Below, in pieces: positions 1-6,196 of a stretch of 64,000 bases of DNA (the first letter of the stretch is position 1; every line of letters starts with the position of its first letter). The position numbers and the translations under genes were made by a program. The stretch is from Bradyrhizobium sp. DOA9. GTDB lineage: Bacteria > Pseudomonadota > Alphaproteobacteria > Rhizobiales > Xanthobacteraceae. The stretch covers positions 5,462,741 to 5,526,740 of the forward strand of contig NZ_DF820425.1 in the NCBI RefSeq assembly GCF_000617845.2, given 5' to 3'. Under the pieces are notes generated by a model, which worked only from the letters and a program-made list of their open reading frames with translations, did not search any database and was not told the origin of the DNA.

Positions 1-1
1 G

Positions 2-430
2 CTCGCCGACCTCAATGCGCAGGCCGAGCATCAGTCGCTGCTGCCGCACCGGAGCAAAGGCCAGATCGACCTCGCATCCACCCTGCCCGTGCCCGGCCGC
101 GACCTGTTCGCGATTCCGGAAGGCTCGGTCGAGGTGCTGCTGACGACGACCTTGTCGCGGCGCGCGGCGACCCGGGTCGCGATGGCCGCCGAGAGGCCGC
201 ATCCGGCCAAGGACAAGGCTGCACAGGGCAGAGCTGCGAAGGGCAAGACGGCCAGGGTGCAGGGGCGACATACCGCCCAGGCGGCGCCGGTGGCAGCGGA
301 TCATGCCGCGCAGCCCGTCGACATCGCACCCAAGAACACCGCCTCCAAGGGCGCCGCTTCCAAGAGCGCGGCTTCCAAGAGCGCGGCGCCCCGTCCGACC
401 CGCGTCGCCAGCCTGAAAAAGCGCGCTTAG
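2..430 (+). CDS. Hypothetical protein, 3' part only (5' end outside window)
   Basis: The frame is open from the left edge and stops at TAG 428-430, leaving about 142 residues of a longer protein. The visible part starts with an ordinary mixed sequence (...RSKGQIDLASTLPVPGRDLF...) and then turns into an Ala/Lys-rich tail of about 70 residues. Near the end the tail carries a tandem repeat of AASKS units, encoded by 12-bp DNA repeats at about 350-390. Such basic, disordered tails occur on many alphaproteobacterial cell-envelope and nucleoid proteins. I do not recognise the family and give no function. Confidence 0.6.
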   Translation, partial: LADLNAQAEHQSLLPHRSKGQIDLASTLPVPGRDLFAIPEGSVEVLLTTTLSRRAATRVAMAAERPHPAKDKAAQGRAAKGKTARVQGRHTAQAAPVAADHAAQPVDIAPKNTASKGAASKSAASKSAAPRPTRVASLKKRA

Positions 431-434
431 GCCG

Positions 435-809
435 CTATTGCCGCATGATCGCGGCGACGCAGAGCAGCACGATCAGCGCCAGGAAGAACAGGTCCATGTA
501 GGACTTGAGCTCGCCGTCGCGCCGCAGCCGCGCGACGTCGGCGATCACCTGCTTGCGTGCGCTGGTACTGCCAGAGCCGTCGTTGATCGGCGCCTGAAGA
601 CGCCTGGTCTCAGCCTCCAGCTTCTCGATCTTCTGGAAGAAGTAGAACGCCCGCAGCGTCGAGACCGCGCGCATGGCGGCATAGACCAGCACCAGGATCG
701 CCAGGATCGCCCGGTTCGGATACTTCTCCATGAAGTTCAGGCTGAAATAGACCACCGCCATGAAGGCGAAATTGGTGAGGAAGCGATAGACGAAGCTGAG
801 AAAGACCAT
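435..809 (-). CDS. Small integral membrane protein of unknown function
   Basis: A 124-residue protein starting with ATG at 809. Hydrophobic segments lie at about residues 5-27, 33-53 and 104-121. Between the second and third sits a charged, probably coiled-coil stretch (QKIEKLEAETRRL...). The layout suggests an inner-membrane protein with a cytoplasmic helical loop. It converges on the preceding gene, with only four bases between the two stop codons. No catalytic motif is visible and the family was not recognised. Confidence 0.65.
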   Translation of the reverse strand: MVFLSFVYRFLTNFAFMAVVYFSLNFMEKYPNRAILAILVLVYAAMRAVSTLRAFYFFQKIEKLEAETRRLQAPINDGSGSTSARKQVIADVARLRRDGELKSYMDLFFLALIVLLCVAAIMRQ

Positions 810-1094
810 GCTGGCTCGAACCTTGAGGGGGGGCGCAACTTGACGATGTTGCGAAGTGCGGGATCGGGACCCAGACCGGAACGGCGATCCTGGATGCGGC
901 CCGTCTACGCCAAGATTGTTTCAACAAAGATACTGCCGCCCCCGCAACTTGCGGCCTTTTAGCCTGACGCGGCCATAAGGCAAGCCGGAGCTTGGCCCCC
1001 GGTCTTGCCGACGCGAAGGGCCCGCAACGGCTCAATGGCGGTTTGGTCGAAGGCGCGGTAAACTGCGACCGCCGCCAGATGTGGGGTTCTTCCG

Positions 1095-1352
1095 ATGTCG
1101 AAGAAGGGAATCACGGGCCATGACGACTGGGTTCTGACCGAGGCACTCGCGACCGCCCTGGTCGCGCTGGAGCAGCTCGAGCCGAAGCACCAGCCGAACG
1201 CGCATATGGACGACATCCGCAAGCTGCTCGCGAACGGCAAGGAGCCGGCAGCGGTGAGCCTGCATCTCGCCCAGGCCAAATGCCGCTTGTTTCCGGAGCT
1301 CGACCCGCTGGAGATCTACCGGGAATACGGCATCGGCGAGGAGTATGGCTGA
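1095..1352 (+). CDS. Small conserved-looking hypothetical protein
   Basis: An 85-residue acidic, mostly helical protein (starts MSKKGITGHDDWVLTEALAT). It has no signal peptide, membrane segment or cysteine pair, and one Cys at about residue 63. ATG 1095 is the natural start. It stands alone, facing away from the membrane-protein gene on its left and towards the small minus-strand gene on its right. The 285 bases upstream hold no other gene that I can support. Codon use matches neighbouring genes, which is the main reason for calling it real. Function unknown. Confidence 0.5.
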   Translation: MSKKGITGHDDWVLTEALATALVALEQLEPKHQPNAHMDDIRKLLANGKEPAAVSLHLAQAKCRLFPELDPLEIYREYGIGEEYG

Positions 1353-1375
1353 GGGCGCCGGTCGTCGATCATGCT

Positions 1376-1564
1376 CTAAGGCCCGCCGGCGACCGATCCT
1401 GCGATCACCATGACCAGCGCGCCGAGGTCGATCTTGCCGTTGACGGTCAGCTCCTCCGAGCCCGTCGCCTCGCCCGCGCCCTGGACCTTCAGCGATTGCG
1501 GCCGGTCGGCGGCCTGACGCTGCAACTCGCCGACGATCGCTTCCTTGAGCTTCTCTTCCAGCAT
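1376..1564 (-). CDS. Small hypothetical protein with hydrophobic C-terminus
   Basis: A 62-residue protein starting MLEEKLKEAIVGELQRQA. I chose ATG 1564 over a longer in-frame start at 1627 because a purine-rich ribosome site (GAAGGGAAGAG) lies just before it, and the longer start would run into the neighbouring flavoprotein gene. The N-terminal half is a charged helix. The C-terminal 15 residues (DLGALVMVIAGSVAGG) are hydrophobic and glycine-rich and could insert in or touch a membrane. It lies downstream of, and in the same direction as, the flavoprotein pair at 1624-3599. Function unknown. Confidence 0.5.
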   Translation of the reverse strand: MLEEKLKEAIVGELQRQAADRPQSLKVQGAGEATGSEELTVNGKIDLGALVMVIAGSVAGGP

Positions 1565-1623
1565 GGGCTCTTCCCTTCGCGGATCCGCCCAGTTCAAGAC
1601 GGAGAGCCTGCGCTTCGTTCCCA

Positions 1624-2526
1624 TCACGCAAATCGCGGCGGCAGGCTGTTGTGGATCGTGCAGGCGGCGATGGCGGCATGGCCGAACGCGACCGAGATCT
1701 GGTGCAGGTCGGTGACGACGTCGCCGATGCCGTAGAGCCCGGTGACCGACGTGCGCTGGTGATCGTCGACCTCCAGATAGCCCTCCCCGGTATGGTCGGC
1801 GCCGAGCGCCATCGCGAGCTGCGAGCGCACCTCGGCGCCCATCGCGGGATAGACCGTGTCGAATTGTGCCGTCCTGCCGTCGGCGAAGACGGCTTCGACG
1901 CCCTCGCCTCTCCGCCGCAAACGCAGGTCGGGCGCGAACACGACCTCGACGCCCGCTTCAGTCAGCCCCGACGCTGCCGACCGATCGTCACCCTGCCCGA
2001 TTGCGAGCAGCGTCACGTCGCGCGAATAGCCGCGCAGGAAGAGTGCCTTGCCCGCAGCGCGCGCGAGCGGGCCGATGACGCCGATGCGGCGGCCGGTCGC
2101 CTCGAAGGCGTCGCAAACCGGGCAGTAGCGCAGCAGGCCGTCCGCGACGGCGGCGCGCCATGCGTCGAACGGCGGATGCGTATCGACGATCCCGCAGGCG
2201 AGAATGACGGTGGCCGCGGCATGCGCACGGCCATTCCAGCTCGCTTCGAAACCGCGTTCGTGACGCTGCAACGCCGTGACCTCGGCCGCCACGCGTGTGA
2301 CGGCGAGCTCGTTCAGCTGGGCCGACATCCGTTCGATCAGCTCCGTGCCGGACAGGCCGTGGACGAAGCCCGGGACATTGTGGCTGCGCGGGATCAGCGC
2401 CGCCCGGCTCGCGCCGGCGTCCACGACCCAGACGCGGCGGCGAAAGCGCGCCAGATAGATCGCGGCCATCAGTCCGGCCGGGCCGCCTCCGACGATCAGG
2501 CATTCGATCGGTGGCGCGCCGGTCAT
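1624..2526 (-). CDS. NAD(P)/FAD-dependent oxidoreductase, thioredoxin-reductase-like
   Basis: A 300-residue flavoprotein. An N-terminal dinucleotide-binding motif (GGGPAGLMAA) at about residues 13-22 should bind FAD. A central segment has YCPVCD, close to the redox-active CxxC of thioredoxin reductases. Near the C-terminus a GIGDV motif completes the FAD site. In the NADPH-binding half the usual glycine-rich signature is degenerate (GVIGPLARAAG), so the electron donor is uncertain. Its ATG overlaps the stop of the upstream FMN reductase by four bases (ATGA), so the two are probably made together as a redox pair. A small cytoplasmic disulfide or flavin reductase is the best guess. Confidence 0.82.
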   Translation of the reverse strand: MTGAPPIECLIVGGGPAGLMAAIYLARFRRRVWVVDAGASRAALIPRSHNVPGFVHGLSGTELIERMSAQLNELAVTRVAAEVTALQRHERGFEASWNGRAHAAATVILACGIVDTHPPFDAWRAAVADGLLRYCPVCDAFEATGRRIGVIGPLARAAGKALFLRGYSRDVTLLAIGQGDDRSAASGLTEAGVEVVFAPDLRLRRRGEGVEAVFADGRTAQFDTVYPAMGAEVRSQLAMALGADHTGEGYLEVDDHQRTSVTGLYGIGDVVTDLHQISVAFGHAAIAACTIHNSLPPRFA

Positions 2527-3599
2527 TTGGGATTCGGATCCGCAAGGCCGGCCCCGGGCTCATCGAGGCGCCCGCTCCGCGCCAGCCGGACCGCATTGCC
2601 GAGCGCGCGCGCCGCATTCTGCACCGACTGCTGGAATTCGCGGTCCTCGTCGAGCTCGCGATGCGAGGTGGCGTATGGCTCCATGTAACCGACATAACCG
2701 TCGAGCTCGGCGTAGCGGCCCGCCGAGATCAGCTGCATGTCGGTCAGCCAGTCGGACAAGGTCCGGCGCACGCCCTCGGCGCCGACCGCGTCGCCGTGAA
2801 CGACGATGCCGAAATGACGGCCGGCGAGATGGCGCGGATAGGGCCAGCCGTTCAGCTCGATCGCCTTGGCTTCCGCGGCGTTCTTGCCGTGGGTCGAGGT
2901 CGGATCGGGATTGCCGCCGTCGGCGCAGACCATGCGGTCCATCATCGCCTTGAGCCCGCCGGGGACGTGATACCAGTTCACGGGCGTCACGATCAGGATG
3001 CCGTGGGCGGCAACCCAGAGCGGATAGATCTCGTTCATCCAGTCGTGGGTCTGGCCCAGCGAGTGGTTCGGATAGCAGCTGCACGGCCAATGGCACAGCG
3101 GCATCGCGGTGCCGACGCAGGACTTGCAGGGATGAATGGTCTTGCCGAATTCCGAGGCGAGGCGCGACAGATCGAGGATGTCGACGATAAATCCCATCTC
3201 GACGAAGACGGGCTCGGCCAGCTTGACCAGCCGCCAGGTCTTGGACATCTCGCCGGGACAGGTGTGCTCGCTGCGGGCCGAGCCGTTGACGATCAGGATG
3301 CGCGGCGCCTGGTCGGCATCGTCGTGGCGCCGCTGCGCTTCCAGGATTTTTGCGCGGGCGTCGAGCCAGTCGACGGCGAGATCGTAGTCGGGGTCGGCGA
3401 AGCCTGCGCCGGCCTTCCGCGTCAATGGTGCCTTGCGCGAATGGCTGTAGGCGTCCCAGGCCGCCGCGATGATGGCGTCGAGCTCACGCCCGAGCGAGGC
3501 GAACGCGGGATCGACGAACTGACGCCTGTAGCGCTGCTCGAACTGCTCGCGCGACAGCTTGACGGGCGGCATCCCCTTGCGAATGTCGGCGTCCGTCAT
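2523..3599 (-). CDS. NADPH-dependent FMN reductase / flavodoxin-family protein
   Basis: A 358-residue protein. After a helical N-terminal extension of about 100 residues comes a flavodoxin-like fold beginning ILIVNGSARSEHTCPGEMSKT, a phosphate-binding loop typical of NADPH-dependent FMN reductases. It continues with a Cys-rich stretch (HPCKSCVG...PLCHWPCSCYP) and the family core TPVNWYHVPGGLKAMMDR. The cysteine cluster could hold a metal or redox disulfide, which is unusual for simple FMN reductases. It is the first gene of a two-gene unit with the thioredoxin-reductase-like gene (4-base overlap). Expected role: FMN or quinone reduction in the cytoplasm; substrate unknown. Confidence 0.82.
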   Translation of the reverse strand: MTDADIRKGMPPVKLSREQFEQRYRRQFVDPAFASLGRELDAIIAAAWDAYSHSRKAPLTRKAGAGFADPDYDLAVDWLDARAKILEAQRRHDDADQAPRILIVNGSARSEHTCPGEMSKTWRLVKLAEPVFVEMGFIVDILDLSRLASEFGKTIHPCKSCVGTAMPLCHWPCSCYPNHSLGQTHDWMNEIYPLWVAAHGILIVTPVNWYHVPGGLKAMMDRMVCADGGNPDPTSTHGKNAAEAKAIELNGWPYPRHLAGRHFGIVVHGDAVGAEGVRRTLSDWLTDMQLISAGRYAELDGYVGYMEPYATSHRELDEDREFQQSVQNAARALGNAVRLARSGRLDEPGAGLADPNPK

Positions 3600-3659
3600 G
3601 CTGGCTCCTGGCGAGGTCGGTCACGACCAACCCGGCGCCCAGCGCGCGGTTCCAAACAC

Positions 3660-3860
3660 TTATCGGCGAGCAAGCTCCTGCGGCACATCGAACCTGGCGA
3701 TCCGCTGATCGAGCCGCCACAGCTCGATGCGATGCACGAGGACGAGCGAAGCGGCTTCGCGCTTGGCCTGCTCGTCGTCGTCACAGACCAGATTGATGCA
3801 TCCGAACACGTGCCCGTCCGGATCAATCTGGAACGCGCGGTAGTGCTTGATGCCTGCCAC
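3660..3860 (-). CDS. Small conserved rhizobial hypothetical protein (GTG start)
   Basis: A 66-residue protein beginning VAGIKHYRAFQIDPDGHVFG. I chose GTG 3860 because its first base overlaps the stop (TAG) of the upstream small gene and a GCGAGGA ribosome site lies eight bases before it, giving textbook translational coupling. A longer frame up to 3902 has no comparable ribosome site. The HYRAF...DG.V pattern followed by a run of acidic residues and an Ala/Glu helix recalls a family of tiny Bradyrhizobium proteins. It has no membrane segment. Function unknown. Confidence 0.6.
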   Translation of the reverse strand: MAGIKHYRAFQIDPDGHVFGCINLVCDDDEQAKREAASLVLVHRIELWRLDQRIARFDVPQELARR

Positions 3861-4069
3861 TATGATTGTCCTCGCCTTGGAACGACGGGCGCGCTGAGCC
3901 AATCGGTCAGGTTCAAGGTCACTTCGTTCTGCTTGGCGCGACGCAGCAGCATCTCGCGTTCCCTGCCGGGCGGCAGGCTGAGCGCGCGCTCGCGGGCGCT
4001 TTCGGCAAAGGCGGCCAGCCGCTCCTGAAGCGTCTGGGTCTGTTTCCTGCGGTTGCGTTTGGCGGTCAT
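3860..4069 (-). CDS. Small helical hypothetical protein, paralogue of the protein at 4738-4938
   Basis: A 69-residue, strongly basic and helical protein. It shares a clear pattern with the product of 4738-4938: a Thr-Leu-Glu-x-Arg-Leu-Ala start, a LP.G...R...LR.A.Q.E core and a C-terminal W-L-x-S/R-x-P. The family is common and unexplained in rhizobial genomes. It starts with ATG 4069, about 35 bases downstream of a GC-rich hairpin (4104-4133). Its TAG stop overlaps by one base with the GTG of the next small gene. Probably cytoplasmic; a short coiled-coil regulator or adaptor is possible but unproven. Confidence 0.65.
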   Translation of the reverse strand: MTAKRNRRKQTQTLQERLAAFAESARERALSLPPGREREMLLRRAKQNEVTLNLTDWLSAPVVPRRGQS

Positions 4070-4103
4070 TTTGCTTTCGCGAAAATTCGGTTGGGAGGAA
4101 ATC

Positions 4104-4133
4104 GGCCCCGGCGGGGGATCGGGCGCCGGGGCC
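4104..4133 (-). other. Perfect GC-rich hairpin in 5' region of the small-protein pair
   Basis: Arms GGCCCCGGCG (4104-4113) and CGCCGGGGCC (4124-4133) are perfect 10-bp complements around a 10-base loop. It sits about 35 bases before the ATG at 4069, read in the minus direction, with no T-tract on either side. It could be a leader structure affecting translation or a weak terminator. Confidence 0.4.
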
Positions 4134-4281
4134 CAGGTTCGCTCGTCACTCGAGTCCCGTGCCGGTTGAGGCGGCTCAGCCCGGCAACGATTGTAGCTTC
4201 CGCTGCAATTCGCGGTTCCAGCATTTCCATAAGTTAACGCTGCGCGATTTTGCGCAAAGCGCGATCGATCCGGACTGCGCC

Positions 4282-4307
4282 GGAACCGAAATGCCGATTC
4301 GTATGTT
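4282..4307 (+). promoter_or_regulatory. Possible EcfG-type (general stress) promoter
   Basis: GGAAC (4282-4286) is followed after 17 bases by TGTT (4304-4307). The rhizobial general-stress sigma factor EcfG prefers GGAAC-N16/17-CGTT, so one of four -10 bases differs. It lies 26 bases before the start of the HTH-like gene at 4334. This is a motif match only. Confidence 0.25.
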
Positions 4308-4333
4308 CAAGGACGAGTCGAAGGAGGATCATC

Positions 4334-4618
4334 ATGGCAAAAGCAGCATGGAAACGACCGGGCTCGCCGATCGGCCGCAAGGGCCCGCGCAAGGCAAATC
4401 CCGTCTACAAGCGCCGCGCGCGCCAGCCGTGGACGCCTGCGGACGTGAGCAAGCTGAAGCAGCTTGCGAAAGGCAACACGCCGACCGGCGTGATGAGCAT
4501 CAAGCTGCAGCGCCCCGTTGCGGCGATCCGCAGCAAGGCGCAACGCGAAGGGATTTCGCTGCGGCCCGTCAACCGCTCGCCCTACAACCGGCGAAGCAAA
4601 GCCGCGAAGCGGCGCTGA
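4334..4618 (+). CDS. Small basic protein with GcrA/Myb-like helix-turn-helix
   Basis: A 94-residue, very basic protein. The N-terminal 30 residues are Lys/Arg-rich. The middle (WTPADVSKLKQL... to IRSKAQREGISL) has the trihelical pattern of GcrA- or Myb/SANT-like DNA-binding segments: a Trp at the start of helix 1 and a recognition-helix-like RPVAAIRSKAQR. The tail is again basic. The start at ATG 4334 is fixed by a strong AAGGAGG six bases upstream. I infer a small nucleoid-associated or regulatory DNA-binding protein. It is single-gene, and its stop lies 21 bases before the dispersed repeat at 4639. Confidence 0.62.
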   Translation: MAKAAWKRPGSPIGRKGPRKANPVYKRRARQPWTPADVSKLKQLAKGNTPTGVMSIKLQRPVAAIRSKAQREGISLRPVNRSPYNRRSKAAKRR

Positions 4619-4638
4619 CGACGGGCATCGCTGGGACC

Positions 4639-4740
4639 AAAGCGCGATGCGATGAGGATGAATCGTCATCGCGCTTTAGGTTATTGTTTGAGCATGATCT
4701 TTTCGGCAAACCGCTGCACACTTTTCCGGATCATGCTCTA
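4639..4740. repeat. Dispersed two-hairpin intergenic repeat, copy 1
   Basis: About 102 bp made of two inverted repeats. The first has arms AAAGCGCGATG.../...CATCGCGCTTT, the second GAGCATGATC.../...GATCATGCTC, joined by a conserved AGGTTATTGTTT linker. A second copy lies at 24515-24635. The structure resembles rhizobial intergenic mosaic elements (RIME-like). The last three bases (cta, 4738-4740) form the TAG stop of the minus-strand gene next to it. Confidence 0.8.
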
Positions 4741-4938
4741 GCTCGGCGGCTGCAGGCCCGGCGACCTCAGCCATTCGCTCATCTGAGACCCTGTTTCCGC
4801 CTGACGCGCCTTGCGCAAGACCTCGTCGCGCGCCGGGCCATGCGGAAGCGTGCTGGCGTGTTGGCGCAGCCGCTCCGCCTCGGCGGCGAGCCGCGCCTCC
4901 AGCGTGTCGACGGGCTTGAAGCGATGTCGCGTCGTCAT
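4738..4938 (-). CDS. Small helical hypothetical protein, paralogue of the protein at 3860-4069
   Basis: A 66-residue charged helical protein (ends SEWLRSPGLQPPS) matching the small-protein family described at 3860-4069: L-x-x-R-L-A, then LP.G..R...LRKARQ.E and a C-terminal W-L-x-S-P. It starts at ATG 4938, preceded by a GGGAGACGCC purine stretch. Its stop codon is supplied by the end of the dispersed repeat, so the repeat abuts or has replaced the original gene end. Function unknown. Confidence 0.65.
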   Translation of the reverse strand: MTTRHRFKPVDTLEARLAAEAERLRQHASTLPHGPARDEVLRKARQAETGSQMSEWLRSPGLQPPS

Positions 4939-5072
4939 CAGGCGTCTCCCTGGTGCTGAGCCGAGCGCGCCGTTGCGTTCTGACGTGGTGGATCGAGCCT
5001 GGCCTCGTTGCCTGGCAACGATTCAACGTTCCGGCGAGGGAACGGTTGCCTGCTTCTGCGAAAACACCGGAG

Positions 5073-5252
5073 TTACGATTCCTCGTTATCCCGGCGCGCC
5101 TTGATCTCGGAGCGCAGCATGGCACTCTCCATGACGGCCACCCGCAAATCCTTGACGGTTTCATCGTAGCGACCGATGACATGCCTGTGCCGCTCTCGGA
5201 GAGCGCGGCTTTCTTCGATGGCGCGTGTCGCGCGGGCAAGCAGGTCGGGCAT
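5073..5252 (-). CDS. Very small helical hypothetical protein
   Basis: A 59-residue protein starting MPDLLARATRAIEESRALRE and ending KARRDNEES, with ATG at 5252 and TAA at 5073-5075. It is almost entirely charged and alanine residues and predicts as one long amphipathic or coiled-coil helix. It resembles short rhizobial proteins with 'ARA.RAI.ESR.LRE' openings. It is the leftmost of a group of tiny minus-strand genes upstream of the Crp-type regulator. Intergenic sequence 5253-5437 shows no further gene. Function unknown. Confidence 0.55.
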   Translation of the reverse strand: MPDLLARATRAIEESRALRERHRHVIGRYDETVKDLRVAVMESAMLRSEIKARRDNEES

Positions 5253-5437
5253 GCGTCATGATGCGCCCAGCCTGCCGAGCGTGCACTTGCATAGGTTACT
5301 CAAATCCAGCCAGTGGCTCAAAAAGCTTTCGTGAGTTAACCTGGATCAAGCGACCGCAACCTTTGCGGAGCGCTCTTCAACCGTCAGCCGTGGCCGGAAC
5401 AGGGATCGACGTGGCTTTCCGCGCCGCAAACGCTCCC

Positions 5438-6196
5438 TCATAGCGCCGATTCAGTCCCTCGATACAGACGCAGATAGCTCGGCGAATACAGCGCCGCGTT
5501 CTTGAGTGCATCGAGGTCCGGGATGGTCAGCGTCCGCTCACGCAAGACGATGAGCCCCGAGCTCCGTAGCTCCTGGAGCGTCCGATTGAGGTGAACGACG
5601 GAAAGCCCCGTGGCATCGGCGAGATCCATTTGCGTCACCGGCATGAGGCAGGAATTGCCGTCGACCATTCCCACCGGGCGCAGGCGCTCGACGATTTCGC
5701 AGAACAGGTGCGCGACGCGCTCCAGTGCCACGCGGCGGCCGAGATTGATCGCCCATTCCCGCTGGATTGCACTGTTGAGCAGCGTCTCGCACCAGAACGC
5801 TTCCGAAAGCGTGGGGTTGCTGGCCAGGAGGCTCTCGAACCGGGCGCGCTTGATCTCGGCATAGACTACAGGCGTCAGCGCCACGATCGAATGGTCCATC
5901 TCCGCAAGCAGGTAGGCACGTGCGTCGCAGCTTTCCCCCGGGAAGATGAAGTTGACGATCTGTCGCCTTCCGTCTTCCAGCGTCTTGTAGCGGCCGAGCC
6001 AGCCCGACAACAGGATACGGACGGCGTCGACGGAATCGCCTTCGACGATCAGATCCTCGCCCGATCCGGCACGCTGCAGGCCCTCGAGCATGGCGTATTC
6101 CAGCGATGCACGGGCCTCGCTCGACAACGGCCGCAGCGCGCTCAGCCGCCGAATGGCCGGCTCCAGCAGGCTGCGATCTGCTGTCGACAACGGCAT
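5438..6196 (-). CDS. Crp/Fnr-family transcriptional regulator
   Basis: A 252-residue protein: an N-terminal cyclic-nucleotide-binding-like beta barrel (about 25-140), a long dimer helix, then a C-terminal winged helix (about 165-230) with recognition helix in TQMDLADATGLSVVHLNRTLQELR. No N-terminal cysteine cluster of the Fnr type is present, so oxygen sensing by an Fe-S cluster is unlikely. Its ATG overlaps the stop of the HWE kinase by one base (TGATG), so kinase and regulator are co-translated. It belongs to the group of rhizobial Crp proteins paired with signalling genes. A paralogue with the same layout lies at 18011-18814. The effector is unknown. Confidence 0.85.
   Translation of the reverse strand: MPLSTADRSLLEPAIRRLSALRPLSSEARASLEYAMLEGLQRAGSGEDLIVEGDSVDAVRILLSGWLGRYKTLEDGRRQIVNFIFPGESCDARAYLLAEMDHSIVALTPVVYAEIKRARFESLLASNPTLSEAFWCETLLNSAIQREWAINLGRRVALERVAHLFCEIVERLRPVGMVDGNSCLMPVTQMDLADATGLSVVHLNRTLQELRSSGLIVLRERTLTIPDLDALKNAALYSPSYLRLYRGTESAL

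Noticed and set aside
2511..4028. A 505-codon open frame on the plus strand
   Set aside because: Antisense to the FMN reductase gene and the small-gene pair; the protein has no recognisable motif.
5336..5349. A TTAAC-N4-ATCAA sequence before the Crp-type gene, similar to an Fnr/FixK box
   Set aside because: Only part of the first half-site matches TTGAT, and it lies downstream of the gene's end (the gene runs on the minus strand), so it is not in a sensible promoter position.
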